Made by a program: the position numbers and the translations under genes. A stretch of DNA of 64,000 nt from Ophioderma brevispina (Eukaryota; Echinodermata; Ophiuroidea; Amphilepidida; Ophiodermatidae): the NCBI GenBank assembly GCA_023653785.1, contig JAMKCH010051327.1, forward strand, positions 84,831 through 148,830, given 5' to 3'. The notes under the pieces are model-generated. The model made no database searches, was not told the origin of the DNA, and was given only the letters and a program-made list of their open reading frames with translations. Position 1 is the stretch's first letter; each line of letters begins with the position of its first letter. Below are positions 1-10,939 of this stretch, in pieces.

Positions 1-397
1 TTATGTTCACTAACCATAGCAAGTGCATTTTAGAATTCAAATGTTGACAACATGTAAATTAAAATTGTATTATTGTGGATCTTCTTGTGACTCTCGCTCT
101 CATTCGCCTTTGGAGACATCTCATGAATTGAAAGACAACATACTCGTGCATTTTATGCAGATCTTGAATAAACATAACTCCAACGGCAGTCGTAATTCAA
201 ATCATATAAAATAATTAGCACTGTTTTAACATGAAATAAATATCATTATTGCCACAACTATGAATTCATTGGGAAATGTTGCTTTGCCAGATTTGAAAAG
301 TCTTGTATACCTTGGGGGCAGGCAAGGTCAAACTGCATCGCCAATCTCTAAAAAAAATTATGCTGTAAATTATTTAGATGAGATCAAAATAAAACCA
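1..397. other. AT-rich DNA, no recognised gene
   Basis: Only two short open frames occur here, a 63-codon frame at 23-214 and a 71-codon frame at 260-475. The second runs into the foldback element that starts near 398. Neither has a recognisable domain, signal peptide or splice context. I treat the stretch as non-coding. Confidence 0.5.
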
Positions 398-1131
398 CCA
401 GGGTGGACACGTAAAAACTATGATGCACGGGACCTACAGAGGAGGGGTAAAGTTACTGTGGGGTCAACTGTGTAAATGACTCTAAATCTAATGTAATGTA
501 GCTAAAATTATTCCTTAGGTAACCGGAGTAAAAAGTCAATTGGTTTCACATTGCGTGTGGTGCTCCTTTCAAGACAGTTGGAAAATAGGCTAAAGGTCAT
601 TTGTTTATTCAAGAAAGGTCAATGTTGTAATACCCAGATGTCTTTGTAAAATATTTTTCAAGAAATGTAATGATACTGATTCCAAATATGAACTGCTTTT
701 GCCATTTTTGGCCTTCATTTCCTGTTATACTGGAAGGGGTTCAATTTTCCCTGTAGGACTCTACGGGGACGGGAACATTATACCCCTCCCTATTAAAGGG
801 AACCCACCCTATGCACCCAATAAAAGCATATTTTGAATCAGCTATAATTAAATATTTTTTGATATTTTTTAAAAAGAAATCTTGTTATTACAAATGTTGA
901 CCTTCTGAATAAACAAAGGACCTTTAGCCTATTTTCCCAAATTATCTGGAAAGGAAGCACCACACGAAAGTGTTCAAATGACTTTTTTTCCGGGTACTAA
1001 GAATAATATGAGCTATATGACATTAGATTTGGAGACAGTTTAAACATTGACCCCCATAGTAACTTGACCCCCTCGTAACACCCCCCCCCCCCGTGCAGAC
1101 GCAGTGATTGAAAAAACGTGTCCACCTAGGA
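398..1131. mobile_element. Foldback (long inverted repeat) element
   Basis: Two arms of roughly 280 bp read the same in opposite orientation around a centre near 760. The left arm starts with 'ccagggtggacacgt' at about 399. The right arm ends with its counterpart 'acgtgtccacctagg' at about 1116-1130. Matching internal blocks include 'aaaataggctaaaggtc' at about 581 and its complement at about 919, and the 'gtgtggtgct' block at about 553 and about 960. The arms differ by scattered substitutions and a C run at 1079-1092. No protein is encoded. It is a non-autonomous foldback or MITE-like element of unknown superfamily. No clear target duplication was seen. Confidence 0.75.
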
Positions 1132-1689
1132 ATGTTACTTATGGTCCATGTAGAGCTAACCCGATAGACAGTTTTTATTAGAATGAGATGTCAGTTTGCA
1201 AGGGAATATTAGGGTTTGCCCCGCCTTAGTATGTTGCTGTCGCAGGAATTAGTATGAAAATGACGCTGAACTTTTGGACTTCCAGGTTTCGTGAAACTTC
1301 GTTTAAGGAATGTGAGCTCGCGTGCACTAATTTGGAGTCATATAACTGGTTCCCTTTCTGTGTGGAATATAAAATGGCCTATTAGAAAGAGCGACTAGTG
1401 GATCGAAATTTTACCTGCCAAACCATTGAATTTTGTATTTGTATGTTGCGCCCTACCCGTCCCCGTACCAATCCCCAATACTTGCCTGGGAAGTACAAAT
1501 GTGTGCAGCTTTGGGAAAACGCGGATTTTCATGAGCAATTTATTTTTTTTCAATTAAGGGACGTCAAGAAACTGCACTTTTCAATGACATTAATTTGTGG
1601 GCATTCTCATAAATTAATTTTATAAAAACCACAAAAAATATATAATTATATGATTTGGTTTAAGGGGAATCATTGGTTTTTTTTTGGTG
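1132..1689. other. Intergenic DNA, nothing recognised
   Basis: The stretch is AT-rich. The 75-codon open frame at 1398-1625 shows no domain or compositional sign of coding. Confidence 0.4.
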
Positions 1690-1978
1690 GACACATCAGG
1701 AAAATTAACGTCAGTACAACATCATAATACGTTTTTATGGGTTGTGAATTGGTTGTATGCAAATTATTTAAACGTCAATTGGTTTCTCTTTTTGGTTGGT
1801 TTCATGTTGTAATTACACAAGACAACATGTACATACCAATTGCTCGGTCATAAAAATATTAAACCAAAACCAACCAAAACTATATACCAGTGGGACGTTA
1901 AAATAATTTGAATATCCATTCACACCATTAACAACGTATGACGCGGTATTAACGAACGTCATTTTTTCTGATGTGCGC
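1690..1978. mobile_element. Short inverted-repeat element (MITE-like)
   Basis: The ends are inverted copies of each other: 'acacatcaggaaaattaacg' at about 1691 matches the complement of 'acgtcattttttctgatgtg' at about 1957-1976. Inner blocks also match in inverse orientation, including 'caaattattt.aacgtc' and 'ttttggttggtttc'. The two arms of about 130 bp almost meet at a centre near 1835. No coding capacity is present. It is a palindromic MITE or foldback remnant whose superfamily is not determined. Confidence 0.7.
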
Positions 1979-2094
1979 ATATTTATAAAATGTAAACGGG
2001 AACTGCAGAGAATTAAACGTTAGGCGTGCCCAGGTGGGTCAAGCGTTTATTGTTTTGTATATCCCAGTAGAATGTGGAAATAAACAAATAAAAT

Positions 2095-2295
2095 GAAGTA
2101 GGAGGGCTGAAGGTTCGGAGGTTTGGGAGGCGGGCTGGTGTAGTGGGCTCATCGACTCGCCTTTCACCAATGCCCCGGGTCATCCATCCCCTTTGAGCCT
2201 GTGTCATACGTGAAATTTATTGCCGACCATGCCCGTCCTCGCAGGTTTTCTCCTAGGAGTACTTCGGTTTCCCCTCCTGCATCTAAAATCAATCG
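2095..2295 (+). repeat. tRNA-derived SINE-like segment
   Basis: 'ctggtgtagtggg' at about 2135-2147 looks like a tRNA A box (TRGYNNARNGG). 'gggtcatccatccc', about 30 bp further on, looks like a decayed B box. It is followed at 2240-2285 by a 'gttttctcctaggagtac' plus 'ttcggtttcccctcctgcat' core. That core resembles a segment I know from invertebrate SINE families, where it reads as alternating CTCC/GGGTAC blocks. The promoter boxes are damaged, so this is a SINE remnant and not a functional tRNA gene. Confidence 0.5.
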
Positions 2296-2384
2296 GACTT
2301 CTTCATAGTTCTGCAAGCCCCACCGTCGCATTTATTTTTCATGTTTGGTCTTTCCTGCGGTGGCCTGTGGCAACAGTGCAGCGC

Positions 2385-2528
2385 AGCTAGTGCAGCTGCA
2401 GTACAGTCTAATACACGTAAAGAGGTACACTCAGCATGACACAGTAATGACTCGACTGAGAGCACTATGAGCGGTGGTCCCTCGCATTCCAGAGTCGCCG
2501 GTTCGAATCCCACCTTCAGTCACCATTG
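2385..2528 (+). repeat. tRNA-like sequence with intact B box
   Basis: 'ggttcgaatcc' at 2500-2510 is a perfect RNA polymerase III B box. A weak A-box-like 'tgagcggtggt' lies about 30 bp upstream at about 2468, and the tail 'cttcagtcacca' ends like a tRNA 3' end. The acceptor and T stems do not pair well, so a functional tRNA is unlikely. A tRNA-derived SINE head or a tRNA pseudogene fits better. Confidence 0.5.
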
Positions 2529-2529
2529 T

Positions 2530-3985
2530 ATTCTTTACTCTCGTTTTGTTTATATGAGTAATGTAATAGATAAAGGATGAGAAGCACACCGTTATGAAAA
2601 ATATTGGTGTTTTGTTTGTTTTTAATCCCACAATGCAATGTTAGTAAATGCTTGTTCAGTAGAGGAGGATGTTTTCCTACATTAGATTTTTACATTAGAT
2701 CTTATGCGGGTTACAAACCAATATCCTTCTTCTGCTGAACATAAACCACACAGAAAACCCAACGACAAACCAGTATATGTGAACGCTCATCAAAACCACC
2801 CCCTTCTATAGTAAGGAATATCTTTAAAGCATGGGAAAAGGATCTCTGAACTCTCCTCTAACTGCAAGATCTTGCGGAAAACATCCAGGGTGGGGGGGCC
2901 AGTCTACCGAAACGTTGTCATGCCGCGAGCAAAAAAAGCGGGAAAGGGTAGGGTGTCACACCGCGGCGTGACCCGAAAGGGTCCCAAAACCACGCAAAAT
3001 GACAAAAAGGGTATCATTTTAGCACTCAACCATCAAGTCAGCCGCTTTTATGGTAGCCAATGGCAGATCCGGCCTCTGTTACCGAAAAATATAAATGCGA
3101 CACTAACACGTAATGTAACTCCATATATTTGCAAATTTGACGCGCTACGCGCGTTAAAGGAATCACAGACAACCAGATCATGCAGGCAGCGCCTATCTTG
3201 AGAAATGACGATTCCTTTTGTGATGCCCCTATCAATCACTAGTGGTTCTACCTTATACGCATAAATCGGGACAGCATGTGCGCAACTCCTTGAATTTAAA
3301 GCGGAGTGTTTAAGTTACTTACTTTCACAAAACAAACAACAGATACAACACCAGTTTTTGCGCAGGTCTTTTCCCTTATTCCCCGTAGCAAACTTCACAC
3401 CGCGAAGACGGTCCGCTTCATATCTGGGCAGGCCGCCATTTTTCATTTTTTTTTTTCATGCTACCGAGAAACGAACACGAAAAGACATTAGCATTTAATT
3501 AAATGTTGGTCAATTCTACGTTTATGATTTTGTTAAAATTTTAGAAAAATATTTTTTTAAATAATTCCGGAGTTATTTTGGGTGCGTAACCCGGGATTCG
3601 GCAATTTTCGCGCGAATTGACAGGAAAGAGCCGATTTATTTGGTGGGCTGTAAATGGTGGAAATCGTTGCCGAAAATGGGTGTCTTATCCTTTGATTATG
3701 CCCTATCTAGTTTTAAAGTTGTTTTTTATTATGTGTAACATAGTGCGAGCAAATTTAAGAAATTTCAGGAGTTGTGACAATGTGCCAGTGCCGCTTTTAA
3801 GGGTCGGCTTTTTGGGGTTTATCCGTGATAAGTGTAGTCTGAATGAAGGAAGGGATATCCGGCGGTTTAGGGTCTGATCTGAAAGGTCCTGCTCGAGATG
3901 AACACCACGGGAATGTATGAGCGCCCCCCCCCCCCCCCCCTGGGGGAACCCTCCGGTGAATACACAGAAGCTCTAAACACCACTG
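2530..3985. other. Intergenic DNA with a C17 run, no recognised gene
   Basis: Several short open frames occur (2872-3201 is 109 codons) but none shows a domain. A pure C run of 17 lies at 3924-3940. The 'gcgtgacccgaaagggtccc' segment near 2965 contains a short palindrome. Nothing else was recognised. Confidence 0.4.
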
Positions 3986-4102
3986 GCGAGTGCCAAATTG
4001 TGTAAAATGTTTTTTCTTATGGATGGGGGGTGAACTGCGCACATGATAGATTGCGATTTATTTCCGTATTGAATACGCTGTTTACCACAATTTGGCACTC
4101 GC
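3986..4102. repeat. Perfect 17-bp inverted repeat
   Basis: 'gcgagtgccaaattgtg' at 3986-4002 is the exact reverse complement of 4086-4102. The 83-bp spacer carries no gene. The outer flanks do not continue the match well, so it is a small MITE-like pair or chance palindrome. Confidence 0.6.
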
Positions 4103-4599
4103 GACCCTCTAAAGGACAAGTGGGTATAAGGAACATACAATTCAATTGACCGACAATGCCAGACAGGATGGAAGCAGCAGACAGGAACAGCAAACAGAAC
4201 ACAGAAGAGACTGCAAGAAGAATCGCAAAAGAAGGACTATTTGGTTTAACCCGCCATATAGCTTTAATGTAAAATCGAATAGGAAAAACATTCCTCAAGC
4301 TTCACAAAATTTTAAACAAAAACACTGTCAAGGTTTCATATAGTTGTATGAAAAATATGGCATCAATAATCAAATCTCACAACACTCGCATCAACAAAAA
4401 AGAACAAGAACAGAAAGTGCAATTGCCGTAAAAAAGGCGCTTGCCCCCTTCTGGGAAAATGCTTGTCCAAGTCTGTAGTTTACAAGGCTACTGTAAATAT
4501 AGAAAATCAGAGCAAACAATATATTGGCCTAACAGGTCACTTATATAATTGTGTATATATTGTAATTGCATAAGCAGCGATTGCTGATCAAAAAAATCA
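4103..4599. other. Intergenic DNA, nothing recognised
   Basis: AT-rich sequence with short open frames on both strands (4017-4298 minus, 4146-4343 plus) that carry no recognisable motif. Confidence 0.35.
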
Positions 4600-4866
4600 T
4601 CAAAATCCATATTTTGGTATTTTTTGTTACTGACATGGATGTGCTAACATATCCTGCAAGTGGTTGGCTTGAAATCCGTGTATTAAAGACAAGGCAGTAC
4701 TTTTTATCTGATTCTATAATTTCTATATCTTTGTATAAGAAATTCCGACTTGAGATCAAAAAGCCTTTCCTTTTAAATTTCCCAGATTTGTAAGCGTTAC
4801 ATTATGCACCATGACCTGTACAGTTTGAATTCAAACACAACCATTATTGATCTTCGTTCAACTTCG
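4600..4866 (+). repeat. Dispersed repeat, copy 1 (partner inverted at 60.5 kb)
   Basis: The stretch from 'tattttggtatttttt' through 'gtggttggcttgaaa', 'agtactttttatctgattct', 'aattccgacttgagat' and 'gacctgtacagtttgaa' matches the reverse complement of about 60535-60785 block by block, in the same order and with similar spacing. The 75-codon open frame at 4566-4793 covers part of it, but the second copy has stops in every frame. I therefore read this as a transposed non-coding repeat and not a paralogous exon. Confidence 0.7.
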
Positions 4867-4984
4867 TCTATACCAAAATCAGCTGTTTAGTGCAGATTTT
4901 GAGATGCCATCGCTCTATGTTGTTGTGGGAGACAATATGACAAACCTCAATTACTTCTTTCCGTGATATTCCGTCCATTTGCAG

Positions 4985-5175
4985 AGTTAAACGAAGGACA
5001 ACACTTTTGAGGAGTGAAACGAAGGACAACACCAAAATGAGTGGAAATCCACTCTTTTTGGAGTGATTTTTACTCTTTTTGAGTGGACATTCGTTCTTTT
5101 CACTCATTTTCGAGTGGTTTAAAAGAGTTTCATCCTTTTGGGGAGTGAAATTTTCACTCGTTTACATTTAGAGAG
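4985..5175. repeat. GAGTG/CACTC-rich element
   Basis: The motif gagtg or its complement cactc occurs about a dozen times in under 190 bp, e.g. 'gagtggaaatccactc', 'tttgagtgg', 'cactcattttcgagtgg' and 'cactcgtttacatttagaga'. Several copies form short palindromes. This looks like a small repetitive or MITE-type element. No protein is implied. Confidence 0.5.
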
Positions 5176-5177
5176 TA

Positions 5178-5297
5178 TAAAAAATATGTACCTTGATGAA
5201 CATTATGGTGAAAACAAGAAATAAAACGGTGAAAAAATAACCAAACAATGACCATTTCCATAAAAATGATGCAAACCAACTTTGTCCACGGCTAGCA
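5178..5297 (-). repeat. Inverted duplication, arm 1
   Basis: About 120 bp that matches 5868-5992 as a reverse complement with only a few differences. Shared blocks include 'ggtgaaaacaag', 'aataaccaaacaatgac', 'aaaaatgatgcaaacc' and 'ttgtccacggctagca'. It lies inside a 68-codon minus-strand frame (5168-5374) whose translation has a hydrophobic N-terminus of signal-peptide type and a second hydrophobic stretch. The opposite arm has stops in the matching frame, so coding status is doubtful. Confidence 0.7.
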
Positions 5298-5867
5298 TTA
5301 GCAGAGGAAACTACGGATGCAAATATCACCAGCATAAAAATGTTCAAGACAAGCCTGGCCAATAATACTCTCAAATTCCAAGGTCCATTACTGGTTCTAG
5401 AGTTTATTGTTCAGTTTTCTACGCACTGCAGCATCACTTACGGATGATTGTCATGTTCTTTGACCACCACATCTCTCTCCTTGCACCTTTTTAGAATCTT
5501 GCCATGCTCCAGAATTTTTTCTCTGTTCACCTTGATTGCCATCTTACTGGGAATCCTACTTTGAAGAAAAACGTTTACCCATTCACGATGAACGATGGTC
5601 CTTTAACCCAAGAGCAGTTCAGTAGAATATGCCATTGTAGGAATCGCGCCCCAATGCCATTATTTGAAAAGCATGCGCTTTAACCAAATTCATATTTGCA
5701 TTATGATGAGAGACGGTTGATAGGATTTAGGTCATTTCATGCTGAAGAACAAATTAAGTGCATGTTTCAGGTGCTTGTTGGCATTACATGTGAACAGATT
5801 AATTAAATCTGAGGAGTTACCTGTGCTCAAATTCATAAGAATTAAAATGTGCATGTTTCTATGCTAT

Positions 5868-5992
5868 TGCTAGCCGTGGACAAAGTATGTAGGTTTGCAT
5901 CATTTTTAGGGAAATAGTCATTGTTTGGTTATTTTTTTACCGTTTTCTTTCTTGTTTTCACCATATGTTCATAAAGGTACATATTTTCATAA
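5868..5992 (+). repeat. Inverted duplication, arm 2
   Basis: Reverse-complement partner of 5178-5297, about 570 bp away and about 350 bp upstream of the splice acceptor of the membrane-protein gene. The frame matching arm 1 is broken by a stop after the 'asrgqs'-like stretch. The pair could extrude as a hairpin or be the ends of an inserted element. The spacer 5300-5865 carries no recognised gene. Confidence 0.65.
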
Positions 5993-6309
5993 TATAAAGC
6001 TTAAACAAGGATAAGAATTGATTATTGATTAAGTAAGCAAAATTAGCCGTTTCTGGAGGGTAACGTTCTTTCTGAGACACCCTGTAGGTGCGTTATAGGG
6101 GTATGAGGAATGCCAAAGTCAACAGATGAACATAATTTCTATAATATTTAATTCAACTTAGATACGCTGTAGTAGGTTATCACAAGGCACTACTTGGGGT
6201 AGGGAATGTCAAATAAGGTTAACAATTTGCCATGGAGGCAGATTTTCAAGTTTTACCTCTTTGTTGAAAATCATGCAGCATGTTGTTGAATGAAAACAAA
6301 TTAAAATGT

Positions 6310-6328
6310 TGCTCTTTTGTTCTTTCAG
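6310..6328 (+). promoter_or_regulatory. Probable 3' splice acceptor before the coding exon
   Basis: The pyrimidine-rich tract 'gctcttttgttctttcag' ends in AG at 6327-6328, 42 bases before the first in-frame ATG. A stop (taa) lies in frame between the acceptor and the ATG, so the exon would begin as 5' UTR. This suggests an upstream non-coding exon outside what I can identify. Confidence 0.5.
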
Positions 6329-6370
6329 GATATAGAATAAAGAGCCGCTTTGGATATCGATGAAAGCAAT

Positions 6371-9316
6371 ATGCCGAGTCAAGGCGATAATAACCGGGAA
6401 TTGACAGTTGCGGATATGTTTGTTTTACTCGTGCTTGTGGTACTGCTTGGATCACTCGCCTACACTCTTAGTGCAACATGCCGTGAAAAAGTTTGCGGTC
6501 GCGTGCCTCGTAACTCTGGCTATTTCAACGACAGCGAATGTAAACAAGACGTCTTCAAATCAGATTTTACATCACCTATCCACCAAAAAACAATATCTAC
6601 TGAAAACGTTTGTAATTTAAATTGCAAACTTGATATGCAAGCAGATGACATCTTCAATTTCCACAGAATACTGGAACAGGATCCACATCTCATCCATATC
6701 AAGTTTGAACGTTTCGGCGATTTTGATTTCGATAAGCAATCAAGTGAAAGTTACTTAAATGCATCAGAAGACATCGTCGATCCATTTGCTTGGACATGGA
6801 TAAGAGGCGATAGAGGACGAACTCTTTTAAAATTTCCACCTCGTATATTTGTAGGACTCTCACTTGGGACACTTAAACCAGGAGTGTTTAATCTAAACCT
6901 GAACGTCACCACAGATTCCTGTCCTGCGTTCATGGATGCTTGTGACGAATGTAAACTGTTTTTCATAGTTGAATTTCTTTTAAATGTCACACAAGATTAC
7001 ATTTATTCGCCTTTGCGTAGACTTGGCTATCAAGATATTGAAATATGCCAAGAGAGAGTGCCTCAAAATTTGACAGGATTTGAGCGAAATTTTGCCCCTC
7101 ATTTTGGATTTGAACATATTTTTATTTATTCAACAGACACGGTTTGCTGGGAAAGATCATTAAAAAGTGGGACAATTGTTTTTGAATATCTTAACAATTC
7201 AAATTGGGTTTCTGTTTTTACTTGGGTAGTTGCTGCTATTCTTGCATTGTTTTCACCTATTACTATCGTATGGCTTTTACCAAGATATCCTAAAAAAGAC
7301 GAATGGCTTAGTGAATGTACTAATTTAGAAGTCGGCTTTTTATATACGTTACTCGAGTGGGGAAAAGGGGAAAAAGGGAAAATAGAACGTTTGTATCCTG
7401 TACAATTATTCCGATTTCTTTTTCTGTATTTTCCTGTTGTTATCTTAATCTTGTACCCCGGCATCATTGTCTACAATATATTTGATGACAGAGAAAGTAG
7501 TTGGACACAAATTAACGCTTTCTTTCAATATGGTCAAATCAATTGAACAACACACGTTGTTTTACGAATCCTCCCTATATTTATTGCGGTAGTCTTTCTA
7601 TTAGAGTGGATCTGGCGATATTCAAACGAAGTAAATGTCAAAGTACCCAAAGCTACCGATTTTGAGAAAAACAATCCATTGTTGACCTTGAGTTTGTTTG
7701 ATCCACATTGCCAAGAGAACAACGAGCGTGGTTCTGAAGATTCTTCGCAAAATGGTAGTGTGCGCGATGATTACATAAGAAAGCAGCTTCTGAAATGGTT
7801 AGATTTATCTCAACTTGATAGACCTCATAGAACGCTAGCTAAGTATACCAAAGGTGAAAACGGCTTCAGTTGTTGTAGTTTCATTATCCACCTTATACTG
7901 CTAATAGTCACCTATGTATGGGTAATTCTTACATATGCAATTTCGGTCCCTATACTAAACATTCTGAAAAAACTTCTATTCAGAGTTATAGGTGACATTG
8001 GTATTAAGTGTGAGGAATGTTCGGAATCGCCACAACCATTTTCCTCAAGGGAAGGTTATGAGAACCTGGACGGGAACTATCCGCGAGTAGAATTCCTATT
8101 CCAGGTACTTAAACTCATCGCATTCATATTGTTGTGTATTTTGAAACTCTTTGGCGGTTTTCTATTTTTAATGAGGTATATTTCTTTCGTAGTTTTGATA
8201 TCTGAAATCATTATACACTTTTTCACTGGATTGATTGCAAATATCGATATTGTCAGTCCTTTCTGTATTCTCGGCATTTTTCTTGCCGGTTTTATTTTAA
8301 GAAATGTCTCGGGCATTTACAAGTCGTATTTCATATTGTTTGGAATTATAATGAAATCAGTAAAAAAATTCACCGTCGAGGAGAGGATAAAAAAATCACT
8401 GCTTCGACTTGAAAACGAAGACCCAGAAGATAACTGTAGTGAGTCTGTAGACATAACCATTAAAATAAGAAAGCCCAATCCACAGAGCGATGTTCAAGGT
8501 CTTATCAAGTATGAAAATAATGTTAAGTATATCGATGAATCTCTATTTTGGTATGTAGTTGAGGAATGTAAACCTTTAAGGCTGGCAGTTACACGGGTAA
8601 TTCTGAAGATAGTCGTTGTAACCCTTGCGATTGTCGAGGGCGTAACGATAATACAGGACATTGACGAAAGTGAAACTCTTCCCAATACAGCTAAAACTAT
8701 AGCAACGCTCATCGCTGTGTGGGTAATACCTCATTTGGTAAAAAATGTAACCCCAAGTGTCACTGAGAAACAGGAAGATAAAATTCTGAAGGTTCAGGTC
8801 ATAAAAACAATCAGGGATTATGAAAAAATGCGAGGCGATAAGAAATTTATGAAGGATCAAAAGGATCAGAATGAAACGCATAATAAAGTTCGAGAAGTAA
8901 TATTACAATTGCTATTACTATTTTTAAATGTTACTCTGGCAGTAATATTTCCCCTTTACGCAAATAATAGTTTCTTGCAAGAGGTCATAACAGTAGGGTT
9001 AGGAATCCTTCTTATAGTTATGTCATTATCATTTCACATGGTATTTATAGAAAAACAGACGGGGTGTTATAAATGTCCTCTTTATATTATTTATTTCATT
9101 TCGTTGGCTGTTGCTGTTGCTTGGCTTATGGCGTCTGTATTACGGCATAAGTCAATGCAATGTAATGTAATTTTAATTCTCATTCTTACGTTTTTCTCTA
9201 TATTGATTACAGGTAACCTTGTACACGATAATTACAACGCGTACGACGAGAGCGTAACGTCAAACAGCAGGCGTGGATCCAGGGAGGGGTCGGAGGGGGC
9301 GCGCGCCTCCCGGTAA
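6371..9316 (+). pseudogene. Large multi-pass membrane protein frame with one in-frame TGA
   Basis: The open frames at 6350-7546 and 7679-9316 lie in the same frame, and the DNA between them is open too. From the ATG at 6371 there is one continuous 981-codon frame interrupted only by TGA at 7544-7546 (codon 392). The N-terminus has a hydrophobic anchor (about residues 16-36). A cysteine-rich ectodomain of roughly 250 residues follows, with about six N-X-S/T sites (NDS, NAS, NVT twice, NLT, NNS). About ten or more hydrophobic segments come next, beginning 'WVSVFTWVVAAILALFSP'. Charged cytosol-like linkers separate them, including an E/D-rich one near 8400-8480. I do not recognise the family; a transporter, receptor or lineage-specific membrane protein is possible. 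The open frame across 3 kb argues for recent function. The TGA could be a nonsense allele, a read-through site or an error. The last residues come from an inserted repeat. ATG 6371 was chosen because the upstream TTG at 6350 is not a normal eukaryotic start. Confidence 0.75.
7544..7546 (+). other. In-frame TGA inside the membrane-protein frame
   Basis: The context is aat TGA aca. The 44 codons after it encode a continuing hydrophobic segment ('VVLRILPIFIAVVFLLEW'), so the reading frame is preserved past the stop. No CTAG-type read-through context follows. I could not identify a selenocysteine insertion hairpin by eye. Confidence 0.85.
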
Positions 9317-9413
9317 TTCTGCAAAATCTTGCAAAATCAGCCCATTTTGGACAAGTTACAGCCTTTCAGCTCCCCGGTAATTTTGACGTTTTTCAAATCC
9401 TGGATCCGCCCCT
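9270..9413. mobile_element. Small inverted-repeat insert at the 3' end of the gene
   Basis: It begins 'gcgtggatccagg' and ends with the near-inverse 'cctggatccgcccc'. It is GC-rich at its start ('gggggcgcgcgcctccc'), unlike the AT-rich gene. This GGATCC-ended repeat type occurs widely in marine invertebrate genomes as far as I know. The gene's terminal stop (9314-9316) and roughly its last 15 codons lie inside it. Confidence 0.6.
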
Positions 9414-9496
9414 AAATAGAGATAGGGTTTACCCAACTGTGCTCCTGAAGCGACATATGTTTCATCATTTCATAGTGTCAGCTATATTATATTTAG

Positions 9497-9681
9497 AGGT
9501 TAATGTCTGTATATTTTTAGCCTCGATTGCAATGAAGAAAAAAAAAACAATGCACGCGCGCTCCGTTTGACGACGAATATTTGGCACAAGTCCCGCGTGC
9601 CATTGTGAGTCTGGTCAGACTGACGCAAGTGCATTGATTTTGCCAATGCACGAGAAACTAAAAATATACAGACATTAACCT
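9497..9681. mobile_element. MITE with perfect 24-bp terminal inverted repeats
   Basis: The first 24 bases from 'aggttaatgtctgtatat' at 9497 are exactly complementary to 9658-9681. The 137-bp interior contains an A-rich run and 'cacgcgcgctccg' but no gene. A target duplication could not be decided by eye. Confidence 0.8.
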
Positions 9682-10222
9682 AATTCATAAATGTTAATAA
9701 GCAAACTTTTTTTCAGATTCAGATTTATTTTTGTCTCTTCACAAAATACGTACACATGTCAAAATAGATGAAAAAACCTTACAATTTTGATAACCATAGA
9801 TTATGTACAAAGAGGAACTATTTGGTTGTATACAAATGATAACGTAGTACTGAGATGGTTAAATGAAGCATATTTCTCAAAAGTAAAGACAGATAAACGT
9901 TATAATATTACAGGAAATCAATACAAAGCCGAATTATGGAATACATACTTGGTGAAGGGACGAGGACGCTGCTAAACGCAAGGCGTGAGGTCGCAATGCC
10001 CTCTACAAAAGTGGGCAAAACATTGAAAAAGTTACAAGAGATATGCTTAAATAGAAAAAAAACAAAGGGGGGCAAGACAAAATACACAGGACAGGACAAA
10101 CTAGGAGAAACATGATGTCTGACTAAGAGTATTTAAAAATGAAATGATAGGTTAAGATGAGATACAGAGAGAAGAGGGGAAAGGGAGAAGGAAAACTAAC
10201 ATATTAAAAAGGCAAGTTATCA
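9682..10222. other. Intergenic DNA, nothing recognised
   Basis: AT-rich and purine-rich on the plus strand. The 62-codon frame at 9787-9975 has no recognisable feature. Confidence 0.35.
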
Positions 10223-10224
10223 TA

Positions 10225-10459
10225 CACTCTAAGAAAAAAAGGTACGAAAGAGGTTCTAAACTTGTCCTCTATATGGAACCCTGTAAGGTTCTTCAATCAA
10301 CCAAAAATTAACAAAAATGCTGTATAGCACCTTTTATGGTTCTGTTAGGAACCATTTTGGGTTCTCAGATTTTTAAGAACCATTTTTCAGGGTTCCATTC
10401 TTGAAGGTTCCATATAGAGGACAAAAAAGGTTTCTAAAGCCGTATTTTTTCTTAGAGTG
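10225..10459. mobile_element. MITE with TA target duplication
   Basis: The element starts 'cactctaagaaaaaaaggt' and ends with the inverse '...ttttttcttagagtg', each flanked by TA (10223-10224 and 10460-10461). Sub-terminal blocks also mirror each other: 'gtcctctatatggaaccct' near 10263 against 'ggttccatatagaggac' near 10406. The TA duplication and palindromic layout fit a Tc1/mariner-type non-autonomous element. Confidence 0.8.
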
Positions 10460-10461
10460 TA

Positions 10462-10935
10462 CAGGTTGACAAGAGACTTTTTAAACTTGTTTTTAAAGGA
10501 TGATAGTGAGGGGAATTCTGGAGTTCAGAAGGTAATTGCATCCACAACTTAGGGTCATGATATTGAGATTTTTTACCAAAACATCTAATCCATGAAATCC
10601 AATGCAGTAAATGTTTTAACGAAAAAGTACACACACCCGCCCATAAAATGAATCAACCCAACCGCGCACGTAAATGTTCTAAGCACACCGCGTACTCTCA
10701 TTAACACACACACCATGCAATGACAAATATCATAATTTTTGTCCAATCACATTTCTTCAAATATAATATACGTTTATGAATAGAGTGCAAGAAATTTAAA
10801 GAAAATAATGGTTTGACCTGACAATAACTGCAACAGAAACAATTTTGGTGTTATACTTAGAAATGATGAGAGAAGAACATATCAAAGTAGCGCGGGGGAA
10901 CATGCATTTGCAGAGAGGCAAGGATTGTATAGGGG
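10462..10935. other. Intergenic DNA, nothing recognised
   Basis: AT-rich sequence with one 60-codon open frame on the minus strand and no domain. Confidence 0.35.
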
Positions 10936-10939
10936 AAAA

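Noticed and set aside
2500..2528. Functional tRNA gene
   Set aside because: The B box is perfect, but the acceptor and T stems do not pair.
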